This document shows, piece by piece, positions 1-12,599 of a stretch of DNA of 64,000 nucleotides (positions are counted from its first letter, which is position 1; each line of letters opens with the position of its first letter). The DNA is taken from contig JBITNC010000001.1 of NCBI GenBank assembly GCA_050084985.1, positions 9,982,001-10,046,000 on the forward strand, read 5' to 3'. Source of the DNA: Nageia nagi. Lineage: Eukaryota > Pinophyta. The notes beneath the pieces are model-generated. The model was given only the letters and a program-made list of their open reading frames with translations, searched no databases and had not been told where the DNA came from. Position numbers and translations under genes: made by a program.

Positions 1-580
1 ATTTTGATTCTTGAAATGTGTCCCATTATCTATTATAATCTTATGCAACATGCCAAATCTACAAATTATATGAGTGTCAATAAAATTGGCAATCTTAGGA
101 CCTATGGTGAAATACTTTGTCATGATGATAATGAACTTATGTCTGCCTAAAGAGGGAGGTACAAAATGTCCTATGACATCAAATCTCCATTGTACAAAAG
201 GCCATAAAGACTTAATGGGGTTAAGTGCTTGAGAAATTAAAATGTTGCTAAGACTTAACACACTTTTTGATATATTCTTGACAATCTCATTCTATGGTAG
301 GCAAATAATATCCCATCCTAAGAATACATTTGGTAATGGTAATTCCATTAAAGTGCCCACCACATATACCATCATGATAAGTTTGCATAGAAATAGCCTG
401 GTCAAAGAGCTCTAAACAATGTAAAAGGAATACATCATATGACTGCTTATAAACAACATCTCCTGATATAGCATAAGAATATGTATTTTGCTTAAATGTT
501 TGTTTCTCACTAGCCGATAAGTTAGGAGGTATGGCATTCCACTTTAAATACTCATGTAATTATTTATACCATAAGTAATG
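1..580 (-). pseudogene. Element A integrase core fragment
   Basis: The minus strand translates, with stops, to a Ty3/gypsy integrase catalytic core. Recognisable pieces are FDVIGHF, HKFIIIMTKYFT, FIDTHIICRFGM and IIIDNGTHFKN. The last carries the second catalytic aspartate (DNGT context). The zinc-binding part lies to the right, near 300-580, with several stops. The C-terminal third, including the catalytic glutamate, is beyond the window edge. It follows the RNase H relics in the usual pol order. Confidence 0.7.
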
Positions 581-639
581 TGGCTCGATAGTGATCTCAT
601 TGATTAATACTAAAGATAAACCCTAAGGTAATGGTGAAT

Positions 640-1070
640 TAAGAGTAGATTCTTTCAAGGTCACTATCTCCACATGTTAAATGTACCTATGAGGATTAGT
701 AGGGATAAATGACCCTAAGGATGCCATAGTGTCCGTAAATCGATTAGATGATCTAAGGGTAGTCTCAATCTTGTAATATTTAAACCACTTTAGTAACTTC
801 AATGCCACATCTCTATAATTATTCAAAATCTCATTATGAAATTGATAAGTGCCCAATATCTAATTGAAAATCAACTAAGAGTCTCCATAAATAAGCAATC
901 ACTCAAGTTTTAGCTCTAGGGTTGTCTTAATATCCAAGATAAATGCCTCATACTCTACATTGTTGTTAGTACATGAGAAATCTATATTAAAGGAATATAG
1001 GATGGGGATGCCCTAGGGAGTGAAGAAAATAACTTTGACCCCTCCCCCTTGTTCACACTTCAACCTGTAA
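640..1070 (-). pseudogene. Element A second (archaeal-type) RNase H relic
   Basis: The minus strand reads CTNNNVEYEAFILDIKTTL followed by LLIYGDS. This matches the TNN.AEYEA and GDS motifs of the additional RNase H found in Tat-lineage Ty3/gypsy polyproteins. At least two in-frame stops are present, one directly after GDS. It lies between the standard RNase H and the integrase, where this extra domain is expected. The family match is clear; the lineage assignment is an inference from this domain order. Confidence 0.6.
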
Positions 1071-1229
1071 AAGTACATAGTCATATCATAGTCTTCTTGA
1101 GTGTCCACTACCTCTTCGATATCGTTAATCTTTAAAATATCCTCATCAGGGAGGGTGATCTCAAGAGGGGTAATATCCTAAATAGGTGCCTCTACTAACT
1201 AATCTACTATAACTTGATCCTTAATGGAC

Positions 1230-1800
1230 TTCTAATTGATAAAAATTATATTAAAATATAATAAGAACATGATCCACTTAGTAGTGCACATATTATGATA
1301 CACCTTACTCATCATATATTTTAGTGGATAAACCTTAGAGATCACATAAGTAGTTTGACTAAGCATATAGTGTCTCACTTTCTTAGCAGCAAAGAAAAGC
1401 ATGAGATAGACTTTCTCAATGTAAACATACCTAATCTCATAATCAATAAGTGTATGGCTAAGGTAGTAGATATCTTGCTCCTTTTCTTGGTCATTATTTT
1501 GTGCTAGCATGACTCCTAGTGCAAAATTAGTAGCAAATAGGTATAGGTGAAAGGGGGCATTATCCTTAGGAGGAATAAGAACTAGAGGATTGAGTAAGTA
1601 TTGCTTGATATCATCAAAAACTTTTTGACAACCTTCATTCCAATCAAGTTTTACCCCCTTTTTAGGGAGCTCATTAAATGGTCAAAATTTGTTAGATCAC
1701 TGAGCTATAAACCTTCGAATACCCTAAAGACTTCTTAAAGTTTTAATGTGATGTGGTTAAGGCATACTACTATTAGCAGTCACTTTTGTAGGGTCAACTT
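1230..1800 (-). pseudogene. Element A RNase H (first) relic
   Basis: An open stretch at 1,232-1,510 translates on the minus strand as a Ty3/gypsy RNase H: MLAQNNDQEKEQDIYYLS, then YIEKVYLMLFFAAKKVRHYM and a PLKYMMSK-type end. The part from 1,510 to 1,800 continues upstream as the RT-RNase H connection (KVFDDIKQYL, PLVLIPPK). It is interrupted by stops. This domain would remove the RNA template strand during reverse transcription; here it is not functional. Confidence 0.7.
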
Positions 1801-1859
1801 CTATACCTCTTTTGGAAATAATAAATCCTAGTAACTTGTATGATGTGATCCCTAAAATA

Positions 1860-2440
1860 CATTTCCAAATATTCAATCTAGCATTATTCTTGAGTAACCT
1901 CTAAAAGACACTCTCTAATACTTCCCAATGTTCTTCTCTTATCATAGATTTATCTAACAATTCATACACATAGTCCTCCATAATGTCATGCATCATGTTA
2001 TGGAAGACATAATTCATGGCTCACTGATAGTTAGCACCAATATTCTTAAGTATGAAGGGCATGAATTTGTAATAGTAAGTCCCCAAGGGTGTGGTAAATG
2101 TGATCTTATGTTGATCTTGAGGGGTGATCCAAATTTTTTTATAGCCTAAAAAACCATCCATAAGAGAGAGCATCTCATATCTTGTCATATTTTCAACTAG
2201 AGTGTCTATGTTAGGCAATGGAAAGTCATCTTTGGGACAAGTTGCATTAAGATCTTGAAAGTATATGCAAAAGCTAATATGATTTTTAGGCTTATTGAAG
2301 AGGACCATGGTAGACATCCATTGAGGATAATCAATAGAATCGATGAACTTCATGTCTAACAATTTCTAAATCTCCTCTTTAATCTAAAGCAACTTTGTAG
2401 GATTGAACCTCCTAAGTTTTAGCTTGATAGGCTTAGCATC
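1860..2440 (-). pseudogene. Element A reverse transcriptase relic with lost catalytic motif
   Basis: Residues encoded at 2,021-2,362 carry clear Ty3/gypsy RT blocks: DLNATCPKDDFPLPNID, SLMDGFLGY, KITFTTPLGTYYYKFMPF. The catalytic YVDD block lies at 1,961-1,972 and here reads YVYE, within MEDYVYELLDKS, so both catalytic aspartates are replaced. A stop and frame change separate the two parts. Standard order is kept, with RNase H downstream and protease upstream on the minus strand. Confidence 0.8.
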
Positions 2441-4042
2441 TGGGTCGGTGATAATATTATGCACTACAACATTAGGATCCATACCTAACATGTCCTTATA
2501 ATTGTAAGTGAATACTTTAGCATACTTATTCAATATCTCTATGGCTTTTGATCTTTCTAATTCATATAAGACATCCCCATGTAGACTATCTTTGGGTTCA
2601 TGGGATCATCATTGATATTTATCTTGACATATTCCCTATGTACATGTGGGATCAATTATCTAACTACTTGAATATGGGAAGGTATGCATAATCATATTCA
2701 TCCAAACTATTGATGAAAGAAGTCAAGTTTGACAATTCAACTCATCAAAGTAATCAAAAAAAAGGATGCATCACCCAACATAAGAGAAAGACCTAAAAAA
2801 GGAGAAGAGCAATTTGTGGATAAATGACTAATAGCATTGTGTGAGTTGCATTATAAAATAGGAAAAAAAGGTGATGGAACATCAATAAAAATCATCAAAA
2901 CATCTAAGGCAAGGTCACATGAAGGCTCATTGAAGAAATCATTTGGGATGTAACACTTAGAAGCATGAGGACTAGATAGACCAAAACATAAATGGATTTC
3001 ATGCTCATCATCATGTGTCATTCCTCTTATGGAAGATTAAGATCAACAAATTATTCTTATATAGGTTTAAGCTTAAGGCCATAATACCCTATATTGTGTT
3101 TATCTTGATCTGATTGAAATGGAATAGAAAAAGCATGAACTTATCCCTGCTAATATTTTCCTAGGTCGTATCCTTGCCATTTCCATTTAGCAAAGAGTTT
3201 ACACATGAGTTGAGGTACGAAAGATATTCTATTTTGGCACAAAATTTCTCCTTGATTCAATGTTCAAGGGGAATATCCTAGGGTGAGTACACACTCACAT
3301 AAACAAAGAAAGATTGGTTAGGATGCAAGCCTAGTGGGATGAGAGAGACAAGAGCAAGTGGGGATTCCAAAGGTCTCCCCAAGTCTTTTACAGAGGGAAT
3401 ATGAAAAAGCACATCATTTATATGATACACTCCCTTTCTAATATATTCATACTTGGGGAAATTATACAATGGTGACATAATAAGGTTAACATGATGTTGG
3501 TCAAGAGGATCAAGACCAATGGAAGATCAAGAGGGCTCATATTTATACAATGAATTAGATACCAAACACTATGAAGAAAAATGGAACTTACCAGGTGGAG
3601 CCACTCAATGATAGGATGATCAATCATTTCCATGGATAGGCACAAAAAAGGTATAATAACTGGAAAAAGAAAATATAGAATCCTCAAGTGACTTACCCTC
3701 ATGATGTATAAAGGGATCCATGCTTGAGGGAGATGAAGAGGATGGTTGCAAATAAGAAGTATATTAAACATATCATAAAATCAAGGATAAAGGTTCTTAT
3801 GAATGTGACAACATAAGATTAGGATGATCTTTCACAAGAATGATGATAGGAAAAAGATGCCCACATGGCATCTGAGGGAACTCGAGAGAGAAATTGAAGT
3901 TGCAATGACTAAAGGGGTTTGCATCACTTATAATATAATGGACCATTTTTTTATGTATATACTTAAAACATATATGCAAATTAGATATAAATTCCTCCAT
4001 GTATTCTATCCATGGTCAACCTAAGAGTAAGTTATATTGCCT

Positions 4043-4330
4043 CTAAGCTTTGACCACATGACAAGTTACTACAATTTCTCTGACTCCAAATTTAACTAGA
4101 AGAATAATTATGCCCATGGTTGTAGCCAAAGTGTTATTAAAGGACCTAATGGTAAGAGTAGGAGCATTCAAAAACTTGATAGGAACCTTAAGTCTCTCAA
4201 ATTCTACTAAATATATGACATTAATTGCATACCCATTATCTACCAAGACTCTCTTTGATGGATGAGAATCCATGAAAGCAACAATGTACAAAGTTGGGTA
4301 CTTTGGTTTATCAAAAGGGGAATGCTAAAT
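4043..4330 (-). pseudogene. Element A aspartic protease relic
   Basis: The minus-strand translation contains RVLVDNGYAINVIYLVEF, which fits the retroelement protease active-site block (usually LVDTGSS or similar followed by NVI). The active-site triad reads DNG instead of DTG or DSG. Downstream residues (TIRSFNN, GIIILLVKFG) fit the rest of a pepsin-like retroviral protease half. It would cut the Gag-Pol polyprotein. It is short and flanked by stops on both sides. Confidence 0.6.
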
Positions 4331-5570
4331 TTTGTCTTGAAAGAAAGTAAGGTTGGGTATAGTATCACTCTAAACAACCCCTACAAAGTCTTCAAAGAAT
4401 TAGGGTTTTTTTCTCTAACTTAATGGCCTTTAAGATATTGTTCAAAGCATTCCTTTGTATGGGGAATTGTTGCAATAAGTACCATAGGGATAGCTTTGTT
4501 TGAGTAATATTGAGTTGTATGTATGGTCATTGGTGCTCTAATATATTAAGTCTAAATTTGGACCCTAAGTTGAGGTAAAGGTTATCATATTCTCACTTAC
4601 CTAGGGGGAGGAGGAGGTGCTCGATCATTACATCTATCTATTCTAGTTATCACCCTAATAATATTATTATTATGAACCTCTACAATTTGATATATTGGTG
4701 GTGGATCCATGACACCCATAAACTCATAGTCAAGGGTTATATCAATACCTCTTATAAAGGGAAAATGTGAATCTATATCACTAAAACCTATGAAATCATT
4801 ATTATGTATAGGATTGTAGTCATGGATAACTTGTTGCATCACTTCTAAAGAAATTTGATTGACATTATTAATGTGCCTAGGAAAGGGATCCTAAAATACA
4901 CCCAAATTTCTATTAGGTTGGTCCATTGGATTTTTAGTATATACTTTTCCATTTTCTATTAGCCTCTGAATGATGTTCCTTGACTGATTACATTTATTTG
5001 TATCGTGTCCCTTCTATCTTTGATAAATGCAATACTCATTATCTTTATACCAGGTTGGTTTCTCCCAATTTGGATCTTCAAGTTTAACTTTAAGGAAATT
5101 GATCAATTATGCATCTAATAATTTCTTTAAAACATGCTTGATAGGCTTAACTAAAGGTGTTTAAGGCTTACATGGCCCTAGCTATCGAGGTTGCCTAGGT
5201 CTATAAGTATCCTACTAATTATTTTGGTTGGTATTTTGCCTAGGACTTTCTTATTCTTATGGCTGCAAAGGTGTATTGGCCTTGGATGGCTATGGAGGAG
5301 CCAATTGAATTATTGGTTATATCTGAGGGACCTCATGAGATACTTGATTACTTTATGGGTTTTTATACAAAGTACTAGGATTATTTCCATTATTGCGATA
5401 CTTCATATTGTTGTTCTCTTTCTTTCTAGGTTTAATCTCATCGTATTGAACTTCGATCTCTTCTATTAGCTTAGCTTGAGATAATGCCTCCTTAAAGGTG
5501 CAATGTTGTTGAATTCTAATGTTAGAAGAGATATGTTTATTATAGCTTCTAGAGAATTATTTGACCAATT
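4331..5570 (-). pseudogene. Element A gag-protease linker, decayed
   Basis: This stretch lies between the gag core and the protease and has no intact zinc knuckle that I can identify. One open segment at 4,597-4,842 (81 codons, minus strand) ends in a run of prolines. The rest shows short frames only. It is part of the element by position and strand; no separate function is supported. Confidence 0.4.
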
Positions 5571-5576
5571 GTTCTT

Positions 5577-6100
5577 CTAGAATAGTATAGAGCATATATG
5601 TGAAAATGGATCTCCATCTACATATATAATATGAAATGGACTTATCCTCAAACTATGAAAGTTTTCCCAAGTTTGTAATGGATGTATGTTGATGGAAAAA
5701 TGATCAAGAAACTTGTTATATAATTGTTCAAAGGAATAAATGCTATGTTGCAAGAGATTATTATACCAATCCAAATCTTGGATCGCAAGTTTCATGGGTA
5801 AGGTCCTAAGCATGAGTATGTCATCATTACTAATGATGTAACATGAGTACTTAAACTATATGAGGTGCACTCTACAATATTCCTTTCCTATGAATTTGTC
5901 TATTTTTGGTATCTCAAATTTATAAGGAAAGATTTTCATTTGTACACTTGGGTTAATAGGCTCATTACAAATAGAAGTGTATGACAACTTGGCCTTTCCC
6001 AGCTCATTAACTCTAAGTTCCATGTCTTCCAACCTCTTCAATATCTCATCATTTATAGTGATATGTTGGGTACTAACCATATCCTATTATTTCAAAACTA
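5577..6100 (-). pseudogene. Element A gag core relic
   Basis: Two minus-strand segments belong to a plant Ty3/gypsy Gag. The upstream one (5,856-6,080) contains LKRLEDMELRVNEL, a likely coiled coil, then FPYKFEIPKIDKFIGKE and VHL. The downstream one (5,577-5,813) contains LDWYNNLLQHSI and FEQLYNKFLDHFSINI, the retrotransposon gag core. Gag would form the cytoplasmic particle that packages the element RNA. A frame break near 5,830 separates the two. Confidence 0.7.
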
Positions 6101-7643
6101 TATTGATAGGATGATCATCATACTGGTCATAATGATCATATTGATCATCATAATATGGATCTTGATCTTATCTATATGAATTTTCATAAGGTCATGTATC
6201 CAATCTTACCTTAGGTCCAAGGTTTGGAGGGTTTCAATATGAAACCCTTCTAGTATGTGAATGTTGCAACTCATGATAGCTCAAAAATTGATATGGCCCA
6301 TGCGAAAAGGCTTGGGCATAATGAGAAAATTCATTGTATTCAGGATCATGATGGGGTATGTAGAATATAGGAAAGGTATATGCATGATAAGGATCTATAA
6401 ATTGGTGTGTGTATACCTTATAGGAAGGCACCACCACATGAGAAGAAGAAGAATAATATGGTTGTGGTGGTGGATGGATCAGGCATGAATAAGACCCATG
6501 CCCTAATTGAACTCTAGGTGGTATAATAGGCTACAAATGAGACATGGGAATACGAGGTATGGTAGGAAAAATAGGATGAGAAATAACATTATGAAAAGGC
6601 TTAGGATCATGTATAGGATGAGACACATGTTGACTCTTAGGTTAGTACATAAGATGTGTATCATCATAGTAATATCCAACCCATTTGCTAGGGGGAGATG
6701 GAGGAGTCCTATTAAAGGTAAGAACATGCAGCTCAAGACTAACAAGACACATAGGTGGAGGTCTATTTGGTCCACTTGGAGGACTTGAGGGACCATATGA
6801 AGACCTAAACACACCTAGTCTAGGATGAGAAGAGGGTTGATCATGAGATGCATCAACATAAGGAGGTTTCTTAGGAAGTAATAAGGTCTCCTCATAATAC
6901 AACCTCTCATGAGGCTTATGAATTATGTATTATGTGGTTGGGTGGAAAGGATGTGACCTGGTAATGGAAGATATGGAGGCATCCTTTATATGATCATTTG
7001 ATGTCTCTCCATCATACAAATGAACCCTAGGATAGGTGGCCTCGATAATAGGAGGTAACTAGGGTGAAGGTTCCTTATTAGGAGCATCTAAAGGATGACA
7101 TTAAGCTTTGTGAAACTCTCTATACATGTTATAAACCATAGGATCACTCATAAACATCTCACATGGGGATATATATGACTTGCTAGGATAAATAGAAAGG
7201 TGGGCAAAGCTATGTCTAGGATGAGGCATATGGTTGTCAAACTCATGATGAGACAAATGGGGAGGTTCAACCTATGAAGGATCTACATGAGGTTGCATTG
7301 TAGGTATCTCTAAGGAGGAATGGCCCTTTAACCTAGATAAGCTATCCCTATGGATAATGACATGATTTTGCCCTTCCTATCAAGGGGTGGTCATAAGGAC
7401 ATAAAACCTCTCTAAAGTTTGACTAAAATTGAGATGAGGTGATGCCTATGCATGCTCATGCAGGGGTGAGTGATGGGGTGTACATGACCTACTATGAGAT
7501 ACACAGAAGGATGGAAGAGAATTTGATTAATTTTCTTAGATATTGCATTCTTCTTCTTCTAACTCTCTAGCTCTACACTAACCTCTAGTTTTGACCATAT
7601 GATAATATTGAGTATTTTCATCCTTGGAGGGTATATGAGACAT
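6101..7643 (-). pseudogene. Element A Gag N-terminal low-complexity region
   Basis: From a probable start at 7,643 (MSHIPSKDENTQYYHMVK) the minus strand reads a long region rich in His, Tyr, Pro and Ser, such as HAYTFPIFYIPHHDPEYNEF near 6,234-6,437 and a proline-rich stretch near 6,642-6,902. Stops and frameshifts are frequent. A large low-complexity N-terminal Gag extension is plausible, but the composition alone does not prove it. The overlapping plus-strand frames here are artefacts of the biased composition. Confidence 0.45.
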
Positions 7644-10343
7644 GATGACAAAGGTGGGATAAAAGGGTCAAACAAGAACTTCAAACATAATATAAAGTGT
7701 ACTAATATGAAAATGAAATAATGCCAAAGTAGTAAACCATCCAAAAAGGAGCCTAGAATTTGTTAAAGATCTTATTTAATGTAGATGCAATTAACATCAC
7801 ACAATCTAAATGATCACTTCAAAGATAAGTCTAAATGGTAATAACCAATAGTGATAGATAGCAATGTTTATTATCTTGTTTATTTGCTTCTTATTCAATT
7901 TGAGGTGTCATATTTTTAATGAGAAATGTTAAATTCAATTGCAAGTTATGACTCTTTTTAGTTTTCCTATGGGGGTGAATCATTTCACAATGGTATCTCA
8001 AGTACCCCTATTGACACTCATCATCAATAGGGGGGTTCCCACCTTGGTGATGAAATCCAAGTATGGATTAGGCCATGGTAATGAAATCCATGTGCCCTAG
8101 TCACTCCCTAGGCTTGTGATGGACTTTAGTATAATAAGCAAATATGAAATGCAATCCTAGGATGAGGTGCAATGAAATTACACCTTCAAAATGATTATTT
8201 TTTTAAAATAAAGTCAAGGCACTCCCACCCAAGTATACTAAATCAATAAAAAAAATTTCCTTTCCTTTTCAAATGGAAATAATGCAAAGATAGTAATTAT
8301 TCTTATACACTAAGAAATCAACAAAGAGTCCCCAAAATAGCAATAAAACACTTGTTCAAGTTATAAATTTTAAAAACCAAAGAAAATTTCAAAGTGTATG
8401 CACCAATCACCCCAATATGCAATGCAAATTTCACTAAAGAGAGATGAAAATCCTATACACAATGAGAAAACAAACAGTATGGACCAAGTACATAGAGAAA
8501 TTCAAATACTTACCTAACCCTAGAATGTTCCTTCCTGCTCATCGTTGGATGGCTAAATGATGATTACAAAGCTTTGCCACAGAATCATCCACTATAGGGA
8601 TGATTGTGGGAATAGTTTCAATCATTTAGGCAATCAAAAGTCATCCAAATGACCATAATTCACTCAAATATAAAATATAAAGTTGAAAATTAACCTACAA
8701 CAAAACCTTGTGACAAGGGTAAAAATATGCATCCTATGACAAGGACACCTAGATTTTTATAAACAAACCTAATAGTGGACTGTTTCCCTACTATAGATGT
8801 GATCTAATGCAAGAATATAAAAAAAAATATTACTAAAAATAGATCCATAATAAAAATTGTTTGATAATATGGTGATTACAAAATTATCCAAACGACCTTA
8901 AGGTCATCCCATAGGAAGGTGATTTACAGTTATCACTGGTTTGTAGATAAAGATTTGCTCTATAGTGATAGTGGACCTTTGATATTTTTAGGTATAGTTA
9001 TATCCCTTTCTAGTAAGGTATCCTACAAGTTTCATTGAAAATAGTTTTAGGAACACTCTAAAATGTAAGAAATGTCCACAAGCTGAAACACCAAAAATAA
9101 GGTAAAGGTTTAGAAAATCCTCTCTTGTATTGGGTTCTAGTACAGCAAGGTCCCACCATGATTGCCATTTGTGAATGGATCAAAATCCTTGCACCTAAAT
9201 CACTCATAACATTTATAAGCAACTCTAAGAATCTTGATACATTCCACCTAAATTTCCTATGATATGTATTAATAAGATTTGTAAGATAGGGTTTAGGGAT
9301 TATCCTTTATTTTACAATGATGCAATATGATGTCTATACCTGAAAGGAAAACATAAACATTAATGTATAGTTGAAATAATAAGACCTTTAGACCTTATGA
9401 TTATCCAAGTGAGGTGAAATCCCAACTAAAAGGGTTGTAAGTCTCTTATCCACAATCAAGAGGATAGTAGAAAAGATCACAATGCCTATGTTGTAAGTAT
9501 GATTTAGACACATAAACTAGAGACAAATGCTTATACAAGATAATTAGACAATGCTAAATTAAAATTGTATGAACAATATTTGAAAAAGATTGACAAAGAA
9601 TATGTATGTTTAAATATCTATTCAAATGATAAAATATGACAATAATGATAATGAATTTAATGCTAGAAATAATAGATCTAAATGCTAAGATTCTAATCAA
9701 ACAACAAAGATATTTAAAACCCTAGGGTTTGGACCTTAAATATCAAACCCTAGTTTGAAACCCTAAATATGAAATTAGCCTAAATATGCCTATATGACAC
9801 ATAATTATAACTCTATAATTTAATCCAAGATACAAGTATTCAATTTAAAGTGATTAATGCTTCAAATTTGCAAATACCCATGAAATTTACCATTAATAAC
9901 ATAAGCAAAATCAAATGACCAAAAGATACCTCAATCCATGTAGCATGGAGAAGTGTTCCCAAGGTGTGAAGATGTGAACTCAAGACTTGATGTGGTCCAT
10001 TATAAATTGATGTCACGGGTACAAATGCATGTAGTAAATTGTAAAAGCCACATAGCTCATGCAAAGTACATAAATGCAAGAAGAGTCTTGAAATGTGAGA
10101 CCATATTACCTTTTATAAAACTCAAATAAGATTGTCCAAATGACTATGTAACCTATAAGATCATTCAAGTGACTAGAAATAATGTGTTAGAAAATAAATT
10201 AAATACCAAAATAGTGTTGATCAATCTGTTGAAGGCTTTGCAAATACATGTTAGCTAAACATGATAGTATAATGCATGATAAATGCCATAAATATTAGTA
10301 TAACCCTATCAAAAACACAAAATGCATTTTTAGGGTGTTTACA
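7644..10343 (-). repeat. Element A leader and probable 5' LTR
   Basis: There is no coding sequence here. Position upstream of gag, together with the minus-strand start TGTAAACACCCT at 10,343, a common type of plant gypsy LTR start, suggests leader plus 5' LTR. The LTR/leader boundary and the primer-binding site were not found. Short AT-rich repeated phrases occur, such as variants of 'ccaaatgac' at 8,640 and 10,140, and 'aaaccctag' near 9,720-9,770. The matching 3' LTR lies outside the window, so the LTR call is an inference. Confidence 0.4.
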
Positions 10344-10469
10344 CTAGTATTAAGCATAGTCAGATCATGTACAAGTTTAATATCTTAAATAAAATCAAGG
10401 AATCTCATCAGAACTTGTTTACTATGCATAGATAAAACTTTATACACACACGTTTGACTATAGCATTAG

Positions 10470-10870
10470 GAGAAAAAAATATTGAAATAACATATAAAGA
10501 ATGAACATCTTTATAGTCTATACACATGATAGTGTAATTTCTAAAATAGATACATTAGATTATCATGATATTCCAATAGGGAATTACCTTATCTCTAGGA
10601 ATTGAAACATTGCACATCTCTTGACAAGGAAGAATGCCAAAGACTCATAAATAAGGTATTTCAAAGAAAACTCTAAAAGGCCTTATGATGTAGATGCTTC
10701 TTTTTATCTAAGTAAAATGAAACTTTTATGTCTAGCTCATACTCAAAATGGAGAGGTAGACCAAATCATAATGGGAGACTATGAAAACTTGATGCCTCAA
10801 CATCATTTATACTTACCAACACATAGATTAGAATCAAATGAGACATCATAAAGTGTGCTTATACCCACTT
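10470..10870. repeat. Dispersed repeat, left copy
   Basis: This segment matches 41,714-42,037 in the same orientation. Shared phrases include tatacacatg, aagtaaaatgaaactt, gaccaaatcataatggga and gaatcaaatgagac. The left copy holds about 75 extra bases in the middle. It contains no recognisable coding sequence. It sits just outside element B on the left, while the other copy lies beyond B's right LTR start, so it could be an old repeat or a remnant of very long LTRs. Confidence 0.6.
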
Positions 10871-12100
10871 AATCCCAAATATTGTGTCACTTCCATTGAA
10901 GGATAAGGAAACATTATAAATTTTAAATGATTTTGATAGTAACTCCACTCTATGACACTAGTGTAGCAAGAAAAAGGGATCGTAATTTTTTGTAGGGAGA
11001 AAAGTTCTCCAACCATCTCCTACATAGAGACCTTACAAGCATATGGCATATCTACCCCAAGAAACTCTTTTAAATCTTCCCTTAATAGTTTGAACTTGTA
11101 TGAGCTATATGTAGAGAATTTTAAAAATAATATATGACTCATATCGATTCCAAATTGAAGCTCGATCCCTCCTGAGGGTACTCTTAACCTCATATAATAT
11201 GAACTAGAGGAAGAAGTACATATGACTTACTACTTCATTAAATGAGTATAAAAATCATAAAACTTGTTCCCTAAATGCATTCATAGAGTCACAAGTTTAA
11301 ATAATATCATAGTGAAAAGAAAATAATATTCAATATGGTGGATAATAAGGTTACTTCAAAATGGAAACATTTTAGATTCTCTACTTGATATTTTTCCCAA
11401 GAAAATGTATTAAATTCCTTGACTAGTTCCTTCTTCAATACATACATATACATATAGACAAAATATAAAGCATATTAAAATGCTTTTACTCATTTTTTTC
11501 AAATAAACAATGGTATAAAATAAATATAATATCATTCATCAAATAGATTAAAATATAATATAAGAAATAAAGGCTAAAATTGGAAATAGCACCTATATTC
11601 AAATCAAAGTTGGAAAATTATGGAGAAATGAGATCCTTTCTTGATGGGATTCAAGACCAATTTTGAAATATGAAAGCTGTGTGTTTTCTTCAAAGTCTCT
11701 AAGGTATTTATGAGGAAAAATTGACATAATACTTCAAATAAATTACTATTGATCCACCTCATCCTTCTTTCTTGTGGGAGACATGAGAACTTTAATTTTA
11801 TGGTGGAATTTATTCAAGTTTTATTTGTAAGCCTCAAAGCTTAAATAGTTCTTCAATTATTTCATGTACCTCATACAAAATTCCAAGATATATGGGGAGG
11901 GAGGAATATTTAGATTATAGATTAGATTAATAATTCTTTTCCACCTCATCCCTAGATAAAATATTTTTCACCCATCTTAAAATTATTCCAAGTAGAAATA
12001 AAACACCTTAATAAAAAATCAAATATAGGTATCTAAAATATTTCATTACAATATTATATACAATTAAATTAATTCCCTATATAAATTAAAATGCATAATA
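10871..12100. other. Non-coding AT-rich spacer
   Basis: No coding sequence, RNA gene or clear repeat boundary is visible. It may contain the inner part of element B's left LTR, whose left limit could not be found. Confidence 0.4.
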
Positions 12101-12519
12101 AATATTTTTGCACACAGTTTTACCTATGTAGACTACCCATCCTGCAAGGTAATTTTAATTAGTGTACACACAAACATCATAAGGGGTAGACTTCAAGCAC
12201 ACCAATCATGAAATACAACTATATGATTTATGGTAACCCCCATGGGTTGTCAACAATTTAATGATTAATCATTTCCTCACTCTTACCGATTTGTTCCTAT
12301 AACCAACCTATATTTGGTTAACTTGGATCTTTAATCTAACTCCCATTTTTATTCAACCTATAACCTATGTCAAAACAACCTTGAAGCTAGCATCAAATCA
12401 ATACAAATATCAAACATATCCATTTGTAATCCATCTGATCACATAATTTATCTCAAATTCAATTCAAATTCCTCAAAGGTATTTAGGTCATAGCAAGTGT
12501 AATTGGGTGCATCGTTACA
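12101..12519 (-). repeat. Element B 3' LTR, right edge at 12,519
   Basis: On the minus strand a purine-rich stretch AAGGAGGGCA (12,521-12,530 region) is followed at 12,519 by TGTAACGATG. A purine tract directly before a TG start is the standard junction of internal region and 3' LTR in Ty3/gypsy elements. It lies downstream of the integrase C-terminus, as expected. The other end of this LTR was not identified, so the start coordinate given is arbitrary. Confidence 0.55.
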
Positions 12520-12599
12520 TACTGCCCTCCTTAAAAGAAACACAGTCCCTTATGTTTTTAAACAATACAAATAAGGTGTAATAATATTCACATAATCAT

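Larger units (their letters stand above)
1..10343 (-). mobile_element. Element A: decayed Ty3/gypsy retrotransposon (Tat-like), 3' end outside window
   Basis: Read on the minus strand, the order is gag (about 7,643 to 5,570), protease (about 4,290), RT (about 2,440-1,860), RNase H (about 1,800-1,230), a second RNase H-like domain (about 1,060-640) and the integrase core (about 580-1). A second RNase H between the first and the integrase is typical of the Tat lineage of plant Ty3/gypsy elements (family knowledge). Every domain is broken by stops and frameshifts, so the copy is dead. The 5' LTR probably starts at 10,343, where the minus strand reads TGTAAACACCC. The 3' LTR is not in the window, so neither full length nor target duplication can be checked. 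Confidence 0.75.

Noticed and set aside
6261-6814. Plus- and minus-strand frames of 75-103 codons over element A gag
   Set aside because: They are shadows of the low-complexity Gag region and lack independent support.
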